A DNA stretch of 64,000 nt, from the NCBI GenBank assembly GCA_025267735.1, contig CM046307.1, forward strand, positions 53,811,395 to 53,875,394, in the 5' to 3' direction. The position numbers and the translations under genes are program-made. The stretch comes from Mactra quadrangularis. Lineage: Eukaryota > Mollusca > Bivalvia > Venerida > Mactridae. Shown in pieces: positions 1 to 11,489 of the stretch (position 1 is its first letter; each line of letters opens with the position of its first letter). Under the pieces are notes generated by a model, which saw nothing but the letters and a program-made list of their open reading frames with translations, was not told where the DNA came from and ran no database searches.

Positions 1-136
1 AGACAGACGATATTTGTCTGAGACCGAAAAAACACGAATGATATGCGCATAAATTAAGGTTACAAAGTCGATAGACGAAAATGTCTTACTATAAAGTGGA
101 GGTTGAGATCCTGCATAAAGTTCATGAACCTGTTGC

Positions 137-315
137 CACTGGTACCAGAGTCACCTTCAAATCATTAGATACGCACCCATATACTTTAATCATAATATTT
201 ATCAACGAACGCAGTCAAAAATCGGACCCATAAACATGATCGTGTTCGAGTTATAACTATACTCTCATTGTAATTAAATATCATGCACTTTCGAGTCCAC
301 TTAGGTCCCCCAGTG
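137..315 (-). mobile_element. Old MITE, hAT-like, related to 17946-18151
   Basis: The ends are CACTGGTACCAGAGTC on the left and a degenerate GGTCCCCCAGTG on the right. The interior, in reverse orientation, aligns with the better-preserved element at 17946-18151; shared stretches include AAAAATCG and a GTTCGAGTTA/GTACGAGTTA segment. No target duplication was found. It directly abuts the SINE that follows. Confidence 0.5.
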
Positions 316-316
316 C

Positions 317-563
317 TGAGCTAATAGGATAAACTTTTATTGCTCAAGGTTCCAAACGTTCGAGGTCCCGAAGGGGGTACGGGTTCGAATCCCACCCGCG
401 GAGATTATACCCTTCCATGAAAAATTGACAATAATGTCGGCCTTGTGGAAGGGTAAGTGAGTACTGGTTATAAACAAAGGTCCAGGAAAGCTAGGCTATG
501 TGCTCTGGACGCCATTTAAAGACCTTAATTGTGTTGACATGGCGTTAAACCCAATAAAAAAGA
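317..563 (+). mobile_element. tRNA-derived SINE, degraded head (same family as 59380-59676)
   Basis: The B box GGGTTCGAATCCCACCC at about 398-414 is intact while the A-box half is decayed. The body (GAGATTATACCC, GGCCTTGTGGAAGGGTA, GTACTGGTTATA, GGTCCAGGAAAGCTAGG) matches the full-length copy at 59380-59676 read in reverse. The 3' end has a 7-bp stem, ACGCCAT (509-515) with ATGGCGT (539-545), then TTAAACCCAATAAAAAAG. A segment between the B-box region and GGCCTTG is shorter than in the other copy. Confidence 0.75.
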
Positions 564-1528
564 ACCAACGCGAACATGGCTTTCCGACCGATAACTATAA
601 TGTAATAATGGTGTTAAATGGACATCGACTTCAACAAAAAGTCTTAATGAATTCTGACGGCAAAGTATTAGACATAAACATAGTTTGGTCACAATTACAA
701 CATCAAAACGAATAGAGTCGATCGGACTACCTCGGCCCTATTCGTTAACATTCGATCAAGTCAACTTTAGCTGAAGCGATTTATAAAACTGACGTACAGT
801 TTTTAATTTGTTTAAATACAACAATGCTTTTATCGTGAAAAATATTAAGCAACTTGTAAATTTTAGATAAGTTATTTAAAGTAAATGCTAGCAGCACGCT
901 CGGGTACTTATTAAGTATTTGAAGCACCTGTCACGGCGTGTGGATAACACGCGTTACTTGTCATATACAACGACAGGTGCTGCCGAATCCATTATCGTAC
1001 CTACTCGAGCTTCGCAAGAAAGGTTGATAGCTGTTTTGAACATTCAAATAAATTGTCGTTATGTCGCCTCTTGAGATATATTTTAAATAAGTTTAGTAGT
1101 AAAGCATTTAAGACGAAGCAGGTGTTTTTTTGACATTTGAAATGTAATAATTTTAAACTGTATAACAGTGATTAGGATTACAAAACATATCGTTTTATGT
1201 GTCTGCACTAAAAGTGAATTGAAGAGTGAATATACAAAAAGCCATGACTGATGAACCAAATACTCCTCTAAATTAAGGTAGCGTAAAACCTTGCATCAGA
1301 CATACTACGCAACTTTCCCTTTAAATAGTTGGGCCACAGTTTGTGAGAGAAAAGACTCGTTTATTTTACGAAATGGTTCCTTTTCTTTAAAAATCACCAT
1401 ATTTGTCGATATTTCGTTTGTTAAAGCATTTTTACTCATAAGTTTATATGCAAATACTCTTCTCAAAGTTCATATAACATTACAACGTTTAATCACGAAC
1501 ATATCACAAATAAAATATCTATCTAAAA
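564..1528. other. Unassigned AT-rich DNA with a nested inverted repeat
   Basis: No supported gene. A reading frame over 500-715 begins inside the SINE and runs into flanking DNA; I do not credit it. At 923-981 the arms AGCACCTGTC (923-932) and GACAGGTGCT (972-981) enclose a second hairpin, GCGTGT-GGATA-ACACGC. Confidence 0.4.
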
Positions 1529-1536
1529 AATGTATA

Positions 1537-1838
1537 GGCGGATCCAGCGGAGGGGGGGGGGTCAGGGGGGTCCGGGCCCCCCTAGCATTTGGAAAGTGTA
1601 CCTGTCCATTAGTGTATTTCTTGCCTGTAAGTCATTTTTAAGTAGCAAGAAGCAATTTTTCTCGGTGCTTAACATAAATTTAATGGTTATGTAGTTTTTA
1701 TTATCAATATGTTGCATTTTTTCTGCAAAATGTGTATAATGAGGTTGTGGTTCGAGGTTCGGACCCCCCTAGAAAAGTTCGGACCTCCCCCTAGAAAAGT
1801 TCGGACCCCCTAGAAAAAAATTCTGGATCCGCCCCTGA
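1537..1838 (+). mobile_element. hAT-type MITE of the GGCGGATCCAG family, copy 1
   Basis: The ends are GGCGGATCCAG and CTGGATCCGCCCCTG in inverted orientation. The element is flanked by a perfect 8-bp direct repeat AATGTATA (1529-1536 and 1839-1846), as expected for hAT insertion. The left part has long G and C runs. The middle holds an AT-rich segment shared with three other copies in the window. No coding capacity. Confidence 0.85.
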
Positions 1839-1846
1839 AATGTATA

Positions 1847-2757
1847 AAAAGGAATGGTAACAAGATAAAGTGAGCAGTTAAATTAAATAGAAAATGGTTA
1901 AAACTCGCATATGAGACCGTTCTGCGGCAACTTAAGCGAGTTCTCGATTTTTTCTAGCATTTTTTTTTGATGCAGAAACTTCGTGGAATTAGGTAATTGT
2001 AACCATTTGAAGTTTTAAAACTATTAATATTTTTTTTCAAAATCGATTGACTTTTAGGATTTGACAAAATATTAAATCAAGAGGCTAACCATTTTAAACT
2101 GCAAATTATCGTGGGATTCACCGTTAACGGCACTATTGATTAATGGAAATCGAAGAACGATCAAATCAATAATTGGCAGAAATTACCAATCTTAGGGAAT
2201 ATATTCAGCACGTATCGGGACATATTTATCGACTTTTGGGACCTGGCAATTAGTTAAAAGGAGATCTATTGTTGTATTAATGACTTCGACGGATTGTGTT
2301 TTTCTGACAAAAATCGGCAGACTTAGAACATCGAGTATTTACGTAGTCTCCGTAAATACACGAAGATTAAAATCAAGGTGATCAGATTGAGAAATAGAGT
2401 ACTAAATGTTTTATACAAAAACGTGATTCTATCAATGAAATTTATGACTGAGTAGATATCACATTCAACTTATTAAACATGTCTCCCCCGCTGTAAAGTT
2501 ATATAAAGAAATGTACAACAAATAATTGAAGACAATTAATGTTATATATATGATTTATCGTATTTCAAGGTGTATGCTTCAAATTTAAATAGAATATGCT
2601 TAAATATAATCTGCCTTAATTAACTGTCTATATATCTTTAATATTGAGGTAGAATATATACATAATATAGTACCTACTGTTGGTTCATTGAAACAGTCTA
2701 ACGGGGGAAATGCGAACACCAAAAGCATCGAACAAAGCTACTCATTTTACAGGTTTG
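1847..2757. other. Unassigned AT-rich DNA
   Basis: No gene, RNA or repeat could be supported. Confidence 0.4.
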
Positions 2758-3434
2758 TATCGGTGTTACGATGTTTAGCGATGTTTAGTATCGGTGTTAC
2801 GATGTTTAGCGATGTTTAGTATCGGTGTTACGATGTTTAGCGATGTTTAGTATCGATGTTGCGATGTTTAGCGATGTTTAGTATCGGTGTTACGATGTTT
2901 AGCGATGTTTAGTATCGGTGTTGCGATGTTTAGCGATGTTTAGTATCGGTGTTGCGATGTTTTGCGATGTTTAGTATCGGTGTTGCGATGTTTAGCGATG
3001 TTTAGTATCGGTGTTGCGATGTTTAGCGATGTTTAGTATCAGTGTAGCGATGTTTAACGATGTTTAGTATCGGTGTTGCGATGTTTAGCGATGTTTAGTA
3101 TCGGTGTTGCGATGTTTAGCGATGTTTAGTATCGGTGTTGCGATGTTTAGTATCGGTGTTGCGATATTTAGCGATGTTTAGTATCAGTGTTGCGATGTTT
3201 AGCGATGTTTAGTATCAGTGTTGCGATATTTAGCGATGTTTAGTATCGGTGTTGTGATGTTTAGCGATGTTTAGTATCGGTGTTGCGATGTTTAGCTATG
3301 TTTAGTATCGGTGTTGTGATGTTTAGCTATGTTTAGCATCGGTGTTGCGATGTTTAGCTATGTTTGGTATCAGTGTTGTGATGTTTAGCGATGTTTAGTA
3401 TCGGTGTTGCGATGTTTAGCTTTGCGATGTTTAG
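2758..3434 (+). repeat. 31-bp satellite array
   Basis: About 21 tandem copies of a 31-bp unit, TATCGGTGTTGCGATGTTTAG followed by CGATGTTTAG in the commonest form. The unit itself contains the 10-mer CGATGTTTAG twice. The first copies carry TTACG where later ones carry TTGCG, and one unit near 3130 has lost the second 10-mer. The 3' edge decays after about 3420. The period is not a multiple of three, so it is not a coding repeat. Confidence 0.95.
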
Positions 3435-4842
3435 AGTCGATTGCGACGTAAAGCGATGTTGCAACACTTAGCGGCGCTGAGTCTCCCAGTGTTGGGATTT
3501 TCCGGGATCATATTTACAAGATGACACTGAACATTTTTGTTCACCATGACAGCCTGATAACTATGTTGATCGATTATACAAAAAAACTTGATATGATGTA
3601 TCATGATAATATTGTTTCACATTGTTTAAAGTCTGCTATTTATAGATTGCATCAAATAACATGTAGACAGCTTGATACATTTTAAAGTACTTAGCCTACT
3701 AACACAGATACAAATGTATTATAATTATATTTTAATATGATTATTCAATTCTTAAGATATGCAACATTAATGTTGAAATTCATGTGACTTATCTATAAAA
3801 ATGCTCTCTCCATAAATTCATCAAACTTTGTATAGACGTAACTTTTTTGTAGCCGATTTCTTTTGCGAAACCAATAATTGAATGAGTGCGTAAAAAACTA
3901 CTAATTTTCGCTTGAAAAATTAATATCCAATTGATCCCTTGAATTTTCATTGTCAACTCTAAAAATGAAATCAGAAATAATTAATGCAGAAGATTCAATG
4001 TAATTAATACGGTGACATTATACACGAGAGTTTTTAATCGCATTTTAAGAGAAAAAAGTTCGTGGGGGCGATTTTTTGCGGGCGGTCAGGGTTGAGAATC
4101 CAGGAATTCATTGCTATTTTCCAATAGAACAGTGTCACGAATTGACATAGTTATAGAAATTACACTGAAGTATTTTAGTAGAAACACTCATTATTGTGGG
4201 TGATCAATTATTTTCATGATACAATCAAACAATTGTAATATTATCATGAAAGATGAGACCGATGTTGTTTTTTGTGGAGGATACTAAATATACTGTATTT
4301 CTATATATAGTTGTAGATCGGATATCTGACATGAGATAATGATTTGGATACATGGTAATAATAAATGGGATGGCAGCCATTATGACGTCATTAATATTTC
4401 GTACTACTAGTACTTTGGGGTTCCATTAGATAACTACATGTAAATATGCACTTGTAGAAATTAGATGCATCTTAAAGTAGAAAACATCCATAATACCCAA
4501 GATAATATCGATATTATATATATATACTAAAGTACGGTATTTTTTAAATTTATCAGAGGATATTCAGCTCAGACATTCAGAATGTGTTATTCTAATTGAA
4601 TTAAGCCCGTCGTAGGTGCGTGGGTGAAAAAAAACATTATCAGTTAATATATTATGTAGAGATATATCAATAGTCCGGTGGTATTAATTGCTATCTATGA
4701 AGGTATGCTCAGGGCCTTACACGTACACTAAATGTTTCTAGTTGGAACTGTACTGGCCGCTTATTCATTGGGTGAAAATTACAGCATCAAATAGTTGGTA
4801 GCATTAGGTGAGCAATCGAATTTCCTCAAAACTCTCTCAAAG
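3435..4842. other. Unassigned AT-rich DNA
   Basis: No gene or clear repeat seen. Short AT microsatellite-like tracts occur near 4515. Confidence 0.4.
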
Positions 4843-4853
4843 GTGGATAGCTC

Positions 4854-4893
4854 CACAGGCGACCGGCACGGTCCCGGTCCCGGATCACTATAT
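4854..4893 (+). mobile_element. Half-arm copy of palindromic element CACAGGCG
   Basis: Forty bases, CACAGGCGACCGGCACGG through CACTATAT, matching one arm of the palindromic element at 46863-46945 and stopping at its centre. It is flanked by an 11-bp direct repeat GTGGATAGCTC (4843-4853 and 4894-4904). Confidence 0.6.
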
Positions 4894-5069
4894 GTGGATA
4901 GCTCAGTCCCGATGCATCGAAGACATATATGCATATTGTTGTATTACTTTGACCATGGAGAGCATGTGTATAGGCATTATATGCCTGTTATCCAATCAAA
5001 TTCATTGAATAAAATATGAATTAAATTGAATTAAATTATAAATTACATATATGCATAGTGTTCTGATAG

Positions 5070-5495
5070 ATCGGGACCCTGTCGGGAGTATTTCAATCTG
5101 ATTAAAACCCGATTTAAAATTGTCCGCTCGCCTACTCGCTAATTTAGATCTGGCCGTTTTCAAACGAGGGTCACGTTCAGGTGACCTTTTTTATTACAAT
5201 ATTCATGACGAAATTGTTATGTTAAGTAACTTGTTTACATCGTCTACGTCACACAATTTGAAATGAGCCGTCCAATTACAGCCTGTGAATAATACCGCTT
5301 TCAAATTCAACATTCAAACCTTGGTCTAAAAATAGAAATTACGAAATCAAAGTGCTATTAATAGTATTTCGTGTAGATGAAAGCTACATATTGATTGGTC
5401 GACATAAAGGTCATTTCGACGTGACCATCCATTGAGATCTTAGAGATCCTGTACGACAACGCCCTACAGGATATCTGTTTACGGAAATTGGGCGT
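5070..5495 (+). repeat. Dispersed repeat, partner of 45240-45615
   Basis: About 400 bases align along their whole length with 45240-45615 in the same orientation. Shared blocks include CTCGCTAATTTAGATCTGGCC, the GGTCAC...GTGACC inverted pair near 5170, TTGGTCTAAAAATAGAAATTA and GATGAAAGCTAC. The 3' part has a hairpin ATCCTGTA...TACAGGAT around 5446-5473. No coding frame, TIR or tRNA head was recognised. Confidence 0.75.
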
Positions 5496-5499
5496 ATTT

Positions 5500-8400
5500 G
5501 GACTATCTTGTTAACTAAGTTAGCTATATCATACATAATATAAAATAACATGCAAGGAATATCACAGGTCAAGTACGTTTCAAGCCACACAAAGTTACAT
5601 AAGCAAGTTTATACAAGTTTACAAGTTTATTTTTCCAATCAAGGCATATTACATGATATGCATATGATTATGAAACAAAATGTATAAAAACAAAAACAAA
5701 AAATAAAGAATAAAAACAGTCAAACAGTTAACAGAACATGTTATGTATATTGTACATCAATAGTAGAAATATAACGAAACACTTAAATCAAGCCTGGTTA
5801 CTACCACCGTATGACCTTTACATTCAGATTGTCAATACAAGGTGAAGGTCGATCTGTTCAATTTAGAGTGGGAATGGACATTACAAAGTAGAGTTTGTCT
5901 GAGCTCATTCTCTTTCAGTTATTACATATGAAAACATTTGTCTGCAGAATTTCTTATGAGTAATCTTATACTTACTAATTAATTACGTACTCTAATTAAA
6001 TCTGAATCTGTTGACTAATTACTGAAAAAGGCAAATATAGTTACTTGTGCAGATCGTTTAATAGACAATGTGTGTTAGTGTACTTTAAACAATCAACTTG
6101 CCCACTCAATAGGTAAATAAAATGATGCAATTACATTTCTTTGACATGGAGTTTCCCCGTATTAAGTAGCAGACTGTAGCAAATTTTCACTGAAATCCGC
6201 CGCGGACGGTTACTTTAGGCGGCACACGCACAATTAAAAGGATAATTCCTACTGCATGCAATTAATGTAGTCCGCCTTGTGTGTTAACAAGATGACGATA
6301 CGCTGTTTGTGCAACAGAAGTACGTGTATATCTTATCTGGCTTATTCAAGGAACAGGTCCCTTGTATCGCTTCCGTTTGTTGTATAGGCCACCCCATCAA
6401 AACTCCATGTCTGACAGCTCTATTGGCGCTTTGATACTGAAGTGAGCATAGTACTTCGTACAGTGTTCCATTTGATTAGCACGATTGATCGTGTGAACTA
6501 AATCGGAAAATACATGTATGGACATATTTAAAGACATTTCATTATGCATTGGTCATTAAAATGCAAGACCGATATGGTGCATATATTTTTGAAATTTAAG
6601 AGGCAACATAATGTCAGTTACAGCATTATACACTTTTTATGTTTCCTATACAGACACATATTTCCTTGTCTATAGATCATGGGCCACCCATCACACGTAA
6701 GAGGAAGCTTGATCTCCCAACATTTGTCCTTGCCTTAACCTTGCTATCACTCATTTGAAAAAGCCTACGTTGCATTTCACACATGGGACTAATTGAAATA
6801 AGATGCATATCCAAATGCCATTTATTTTGAAATGAAACATTAGAACTGAAACTACCATAGACAAATGTTGAGAATTAGATAGTATTGTCTCGGTGCAGAA
6901 ACATTGAAAACACCGTAAATATGCTATAAAATGTCATAAAATTAAATAAATAAATATTTATTGTTATTATAAAGTTATACAACAGAACGATACCATCACA
7001 GTGCCTGAGTGTATATTTTGCACCAACTTACTTCGCGTGGGTGTTTAATGGAATAACCATTGACAGTTCCTAGTACGTTTGTAACCGCAACATGGTAACA
7101 GACCTTACTAATACATTATTTACTCCGGTGTATACGCTCAGGGCCCTAATCTACAATACACTACCAACTCACCCAGTATGATTTCATACAACAATATTTA
7201 ACAACAGCTGGTTATATTTCTAAAACAATTATACTTTAATGTCAAGCTCAACTAGTGAATGAGAAAAACAATTAAATAGTCACACGTACTATAAGACGGA
7301 AGAAACACCCAATCCCTTTCTTTCAGTATTGTTGGCCTTGACTAGAACAGACGAGTGATCGGGTACATCAACTAAGGTGCAGCACAGTTTATCAAAATAA
7401 AGTTTTTATGAGAACTAAAATAAGCAATGCCACTCTTGTACTAAGATCTATGATGAGAACGATTGGAACAGAATTGCTCATTTTATTAGCACTAAAAAAC
7501 ACTAGCTGATTCTGATAGAGCCATGTTTTTGTCGTAGAAATTCTTTCAGAGGAGAATGGAATCGAATAAAGAGAAAGTACTTCTAATTATTGGTCTAAAT
7601 TAAGCTATTATTGGAAGTTATCTATACGAGAAAAGCGTAATCTCTACGGAATTTGTTTCTGTTTTAAAAACAGAACATTAATGCCTATACGAGATGATAA
7701 TACTAAGATATTTTGTTACGCAATTGTCTGTAATTACATCGATAATGCTGTTATAAATTGACATTTTCTCATACAATTAATGTTACTAAATTTAGCAACA
7801 AGACTTTAATCATCTCCCACTACTGTCTAAAATGTCTCTCGTAGAAAATAAGTTAATCCCATGAATAGAGTATATTACTGTCCTTTAAATGCCACACTTC
7901 AATCACGATGATAATGGCTATGAATTGGATTTTGCAACATGTGAAATGAATAGTTATTAACCCATAGGTTAATCAGGACAAGACGCCATCTCACTTAAAG
8001 TGCATAAAGCTACAGTTAAGTTCTATTATTGGGACCACAGGCGGCCGGCACGGTCCCGAATCAATAGCACTATATGAAGTGATAACTTTGATGGTCTTCA
8101 TAGCAAAATGATTTTAATATAGGGATCATTTTCTTCTCACATTAAGCATTTCGGACTTAAAAGACGTAAACAAGCGCATGTTTTTTTAAAAAGAAAACAC
8201 TAATAATTGTTGATGCACGCACGCACGGACGCACAGACGAACAGACACAAGGACAATGGACCATCACAAAAGCAGGTTATTTTTTCACAAAACGATTATA
8301 TTGTTAAGACAATCATACTGTTATTTCCAAGTATCAATGGTTTTGATTAACACGTACATAAGCTTAGATTTCTGATGACCCCATCCACTTGTACATTTCT

Positions 8401-9755
8401 CTTATTTCGATAGATCTCGAAACAATCATTTAATACGTCAGATTTACCCCTATTGTATATGTTAAGATATACTCATGGACATTCATATATTACATAAGTC
8501 ACATAATCTTAAATTGCAAAAAAATAATTAAAATACTAAATACATTATTATATAATGGAAGCCAAGCGATAGATTTCACCATGAACTATATTGTTACCTT
8601 ATGGGGCATTGTTAACCGCAAGACCACGCTAGAGCAGCAGTTCTCTTTCACCAGGCTAAAAACAGAAAAAAACCTCGGTATTAATTGAGGTTGTGAAACA
8701 TGATCGCTATGAGAAAATTAATTGATATTCTTTTCCATGCACGCTGCATTGTGTGTAACACAAGACGGCTAAAATTTCCCACGTACTGAACGACTCATAC
8801 TGGGAACAAGTTATTAACTTATTATTAAAGGCAAGGGAAGTAATTGTGACAAAATATTGACAAGTAGGGAAGAGTTATCTCTCGACGATATTGCATCAGT
8901 TCAATTTGCGGATCACTCAGTTGACAGCGGATCGAGGTAGGTCGACTGTTTTGGGGAATCGGCTGAGGGTTTTCGACTGGCCCTTGTTATATTAAAATGA
9001 AAGTAAAGTTAAGGCTGATTATTAAACACTTCTTAGTTTTGAACAGTTTATTTCAGGACCTTCAGAACTCTGCAAAAGAGAATTGTGTAGAAATATTTGT
9101 CTGTGAAAGCAAACGCATGTTTGATCGTGACATCTGAATAAATCTCGATTCAAAGAGCTAATATGTAAATATTGCATACATTGTTTACATGTATATAGTT
9201 AACCGCAGCAATTCAAGTAAAAACATAGAGGCATTAAGTCAATCTGAAGTACATGTATTCCTTTATAAAATTACGACGATCACACAATATCCTTCATATG
9301 GAGTTCATATTTCTGGGTTTTCCATGTGGATCAAACATAAATTTACCGTATATGAGTTCATAGAACAATTGGATCAACTTTGTGCTGCCTGAGTATCAGC
9401 GATAATATGTAAAATTCTTTATTTGTACCTCGCCAGTGCGGATAGTAAACGAAACAAATTGAGTTTCGAATTTCATCTAGATATCTACATAATTTATAAT
9501 GAATACAAATTCAAACATCAAACAATTTGCCTTATATAGTAAATAAATTAAAGACATGTCTATAAAGAGACCCACATAGTCTAAATTTGGTAAGTTCATT
9601 TAAACTTACGCTAAATATTTATAGATATAGCTATGTCCTTATTGATCTAATTAATTTTGAACTCGAGCCAACTTTATGTTTGGACTAGATTTTGTAAGAA
9701 CGATTGCGTCAGAAATTTTAGATATATACAAATATTAGTCCTTTCCACACATAAC
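5500..9755. other. Long AT-rich stretch without identifiable genes
   Basis: Apart from the half-arm element at 8036-8075 nothing could be supported. A short frame at 9189-9392 (67 codons) has no recognised similarity or splice context. Confidence 0.4.
8036..8075 (+). mobile_element. Half-arm copy of palindromic element CACAGGCG
   Basis: CACAGGCGGCCGGCACGG through AGCACTATAT matches one arm of 46863-46945. Like the copy at 4854 it stops at the palindrome centre. No target duplication is visible. Confidence 0.55.
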
Positions 9756-9827
9756 AGCAGAGTGGCGCAGTGGAAGCGTGCTGGGCCCATAACCCAGAGG
9801 TCCGAGGATCGAAACCTCGCTCTGCTA
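9756..9827 (+). tRNA. Initiator tRNA-Met (CAT), copy 1
   Basis: A 72-base gene folding as a full cloverleaf. The acceptor arms are AGCAGAG and CTCTGCT, with the A1:T72 pair typical of eukaryotic initiators. The anticodon stem is CTGGG/CCCAG with three consecutive G:C pairs next to the loop CCCATAA; C33 before the CAT anticodon is an animal-initiator feature. The T-loop ATCGAAA has A54 and A60, also initiator-specific. No intron. A T5 Pol III terminator follows at 9832-9836. It is identical to the copies at 10040 and 10596. Initiator tRNA reads the start codon with eIF2-GTP on the 40S subunit. Confidence 0.97.
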
Positions 9828-9831
9828 TAAC

Positions 9832-9836
9832 TTTTT
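9832..9836 (+). terminator. Pol III terminator of tRNA-Met copy 1
   Basis: Run of five T four bases after the tRNA 3' end. Copies 2-4 have T6 runs at 10116-10121, 10672-10677 and 11484-11489. Confidence 0.8.
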
Positions 9837-10039
9837 ATTTTTTCTGTGGCTAAATAGTATAGGCACATCTTATAGGGAAAGTTCATTCCTGTTTAACTGA
9901 AGTGTTTTTAGTTTTAGCGCCAATTTTATTCATGTTAAAACTGTTGGGATTGAATCGCCCATATTAGTTTAACGTATAACATTGTATTACATCAGCCTAG
10001 AATACATATATTGAGAAATAAGTTCACACTATAATCAAC

Positions 10040-10111
10040 AGCAGAGTGGCGCAGTGGAAGCGTGCTGGGCCCATAACCCAGAGGTCCGAGGATCGAAACC
10101 TCGCTCTGCTA
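10040..10111 (+). tRNA. Initiator tRNA-Met (CAT), copy 2
   Basis: Identical over 72 bases to the gene at 9756, with the same initiator marks: A1:T72, C33, anticodon CAT, three G:C pairs in the anticodon stem, and T-loop ATCGAAA. A T6 terminator lies at 10116-10121. The 3' flank (TAAC, then T-run, then ATTTCT) is nearly the same as that of copy 3, which points to local duplication. Confidence 0.97.
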
Positions 10112-10595
10112 TAACTTTTTTATTTCTATTTTTTGTCGAAAATAGTTTGGTCGACCGCTTATGGTCGCATACTTAGTACTTTGTATAATGAGAATTGCAG
10201 GAAGTTTCCATTTGAAGTTTAATTGAACAAAATAACTATCGTGTTGCAAACTTGCAACGGCGTGTTATAAGCATATTAATTTCTCCAAGTTTCTCCAATT
10301 TTTATATCATAAACTCTTAGTAAATTTGAGTAATGAATAAGAACATAATTATTTCAAGCAGTAATTTTGGACAAGATAAGTGATTTATGTTATATTCGTT
10401 TCCATTCGATACATATGACATAATTATTTTATTTTTGTAAAACGACAAATTCAGCTAGCAATGAAGTAGATGCAAGCATAGCAAAATAAGACAAATTAAA
10501 ACTCGAAATCTAGCTGTTTCAATAATTTTATCAAACTTCGGTCTGTTGCGTCAGATCATATTCACATATAAAACTTTACTACATACGTATTCAAC

Positions 10596-10667
10596 AGCAG
10601 AGTGGCGCAGTGGAAGCGTGCTGGGCCCATAACCCAGAGGTCCGAGGATCGAAACCTCGCTCTGCTA
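10596..10667 (+). tRNA. Initiator tRNA-Met (CAT), copy 3
   Basis: Identical over 72 bases to copies 1 and 2. A T6 terminator lies at 10672-10677. The four bases upstream (CAAC) also match copy 2. The intervening DNA shares no obvious similarity with the other spacers, so the duplicated unit was short or the spacers have diverged. Confidence 0.97.
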
Positions 10668-11410
10668 TAACTTTTTTATTTCTTTTTTTTGACGCTTTTA
10701 ATACATATATCATACCAATTCAGTTTTGCAAAATTATAAATAGTCTGGATTACCTTCCGATTATTGTATAGACAGAGGGTAAGGCACACACTGATAATTG
10801 TGGAATGCAACGCACTGTGTGAGGTAAGGGGCTTATTTAAAGAAAGGACCGTGAGTAAATGTCATGTTTTTAATCGAAATGCCATCAAATAACATTGGTT
10901 TAAGGTACTGTTTTACAACACAGTGGTCCTCGCCATCATGTGGGCGTGCTAGGCTTACTCTATAGTCCACATCAGAAACCAAGCTATGAAATAAAGTCCA
11001 CTTAGTCAATAGGAATATCCTTTTTCTTGTAGTTTTCACTAAGGTCTCAATACAAATATTAAGAACATGTCACAATCTATCAAGTATATGGTCTGTTCTG
11101 TTTATTTTTTTTTCATCTTATATTAAGTGTACACTATGTCTGGTTCCAAGTCGTACTTTGACGGGTAAAAGTACGTCAGGCAAAGCATAATGATGGCGGT
11201 GTCAGTCGTATTGCACAAGGTAAAGGATTTTTCTGTTTTCAAATGAACATTTCTTATTGGCTAAAAAATTTTCTTTATATACATATTTTCATTGTGACAG
11301 AGAAATTCACAGGATACAAATATTTGAATATTCAGTTATTTTACAACACATCGACATATTGCGTCAGAACTTAATTATAAATACAACAGAAACAACATAT
11401 GAAATACATC

Positions 11411-11482
11411 AGCGGAGTGGCGCAGGGGGAGCGTGCTGGGCCCATAACCCAGAGGTCCGAGGTTCAAATCCTCGCTCTGCTA
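11411..11482 (+). tRNA. Initiator-like tRNA-Met (CAT) with elongator-type T-loop
   Basis: A 72-base cloverleaf that keeps the initiator body: A1:T72, anticodon loop CCCATAA with C33, and the GGG/CCC anticodon stem. It differs in the T-arm, where ATCGAAA is replaced by TTCAAAT, the T54/T60 form usual in elongator tRNAs. It also has a G:T pair in the acceptor stem (AGCGGAG/CTCTGCT) and an AGGGGGA D-loop. The B box GGTTCAAATCC fits the general consensus. A T6 terminator lies at 11484-11489. It could be a working variant, an initiator re-tasked to elongation, or a decaying copy. All stems still pair. Confidence 0.85.
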
Positions 11483-11489
11483 ATTTTTT

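Noticed and set aside
500..715. 71-codon frame
   Set aside because: Starts at GTG inside a SINE and continues into flanking DNA.
10833..11039. Minus-strand frame between two tRNA genes (LARPHDGEDHCVVKQYLKP)
   Set aside because: Composition is protein-like and an AG precedes part of it, but no partner exon or family was recognised and it lies inside the tRNA cluster.
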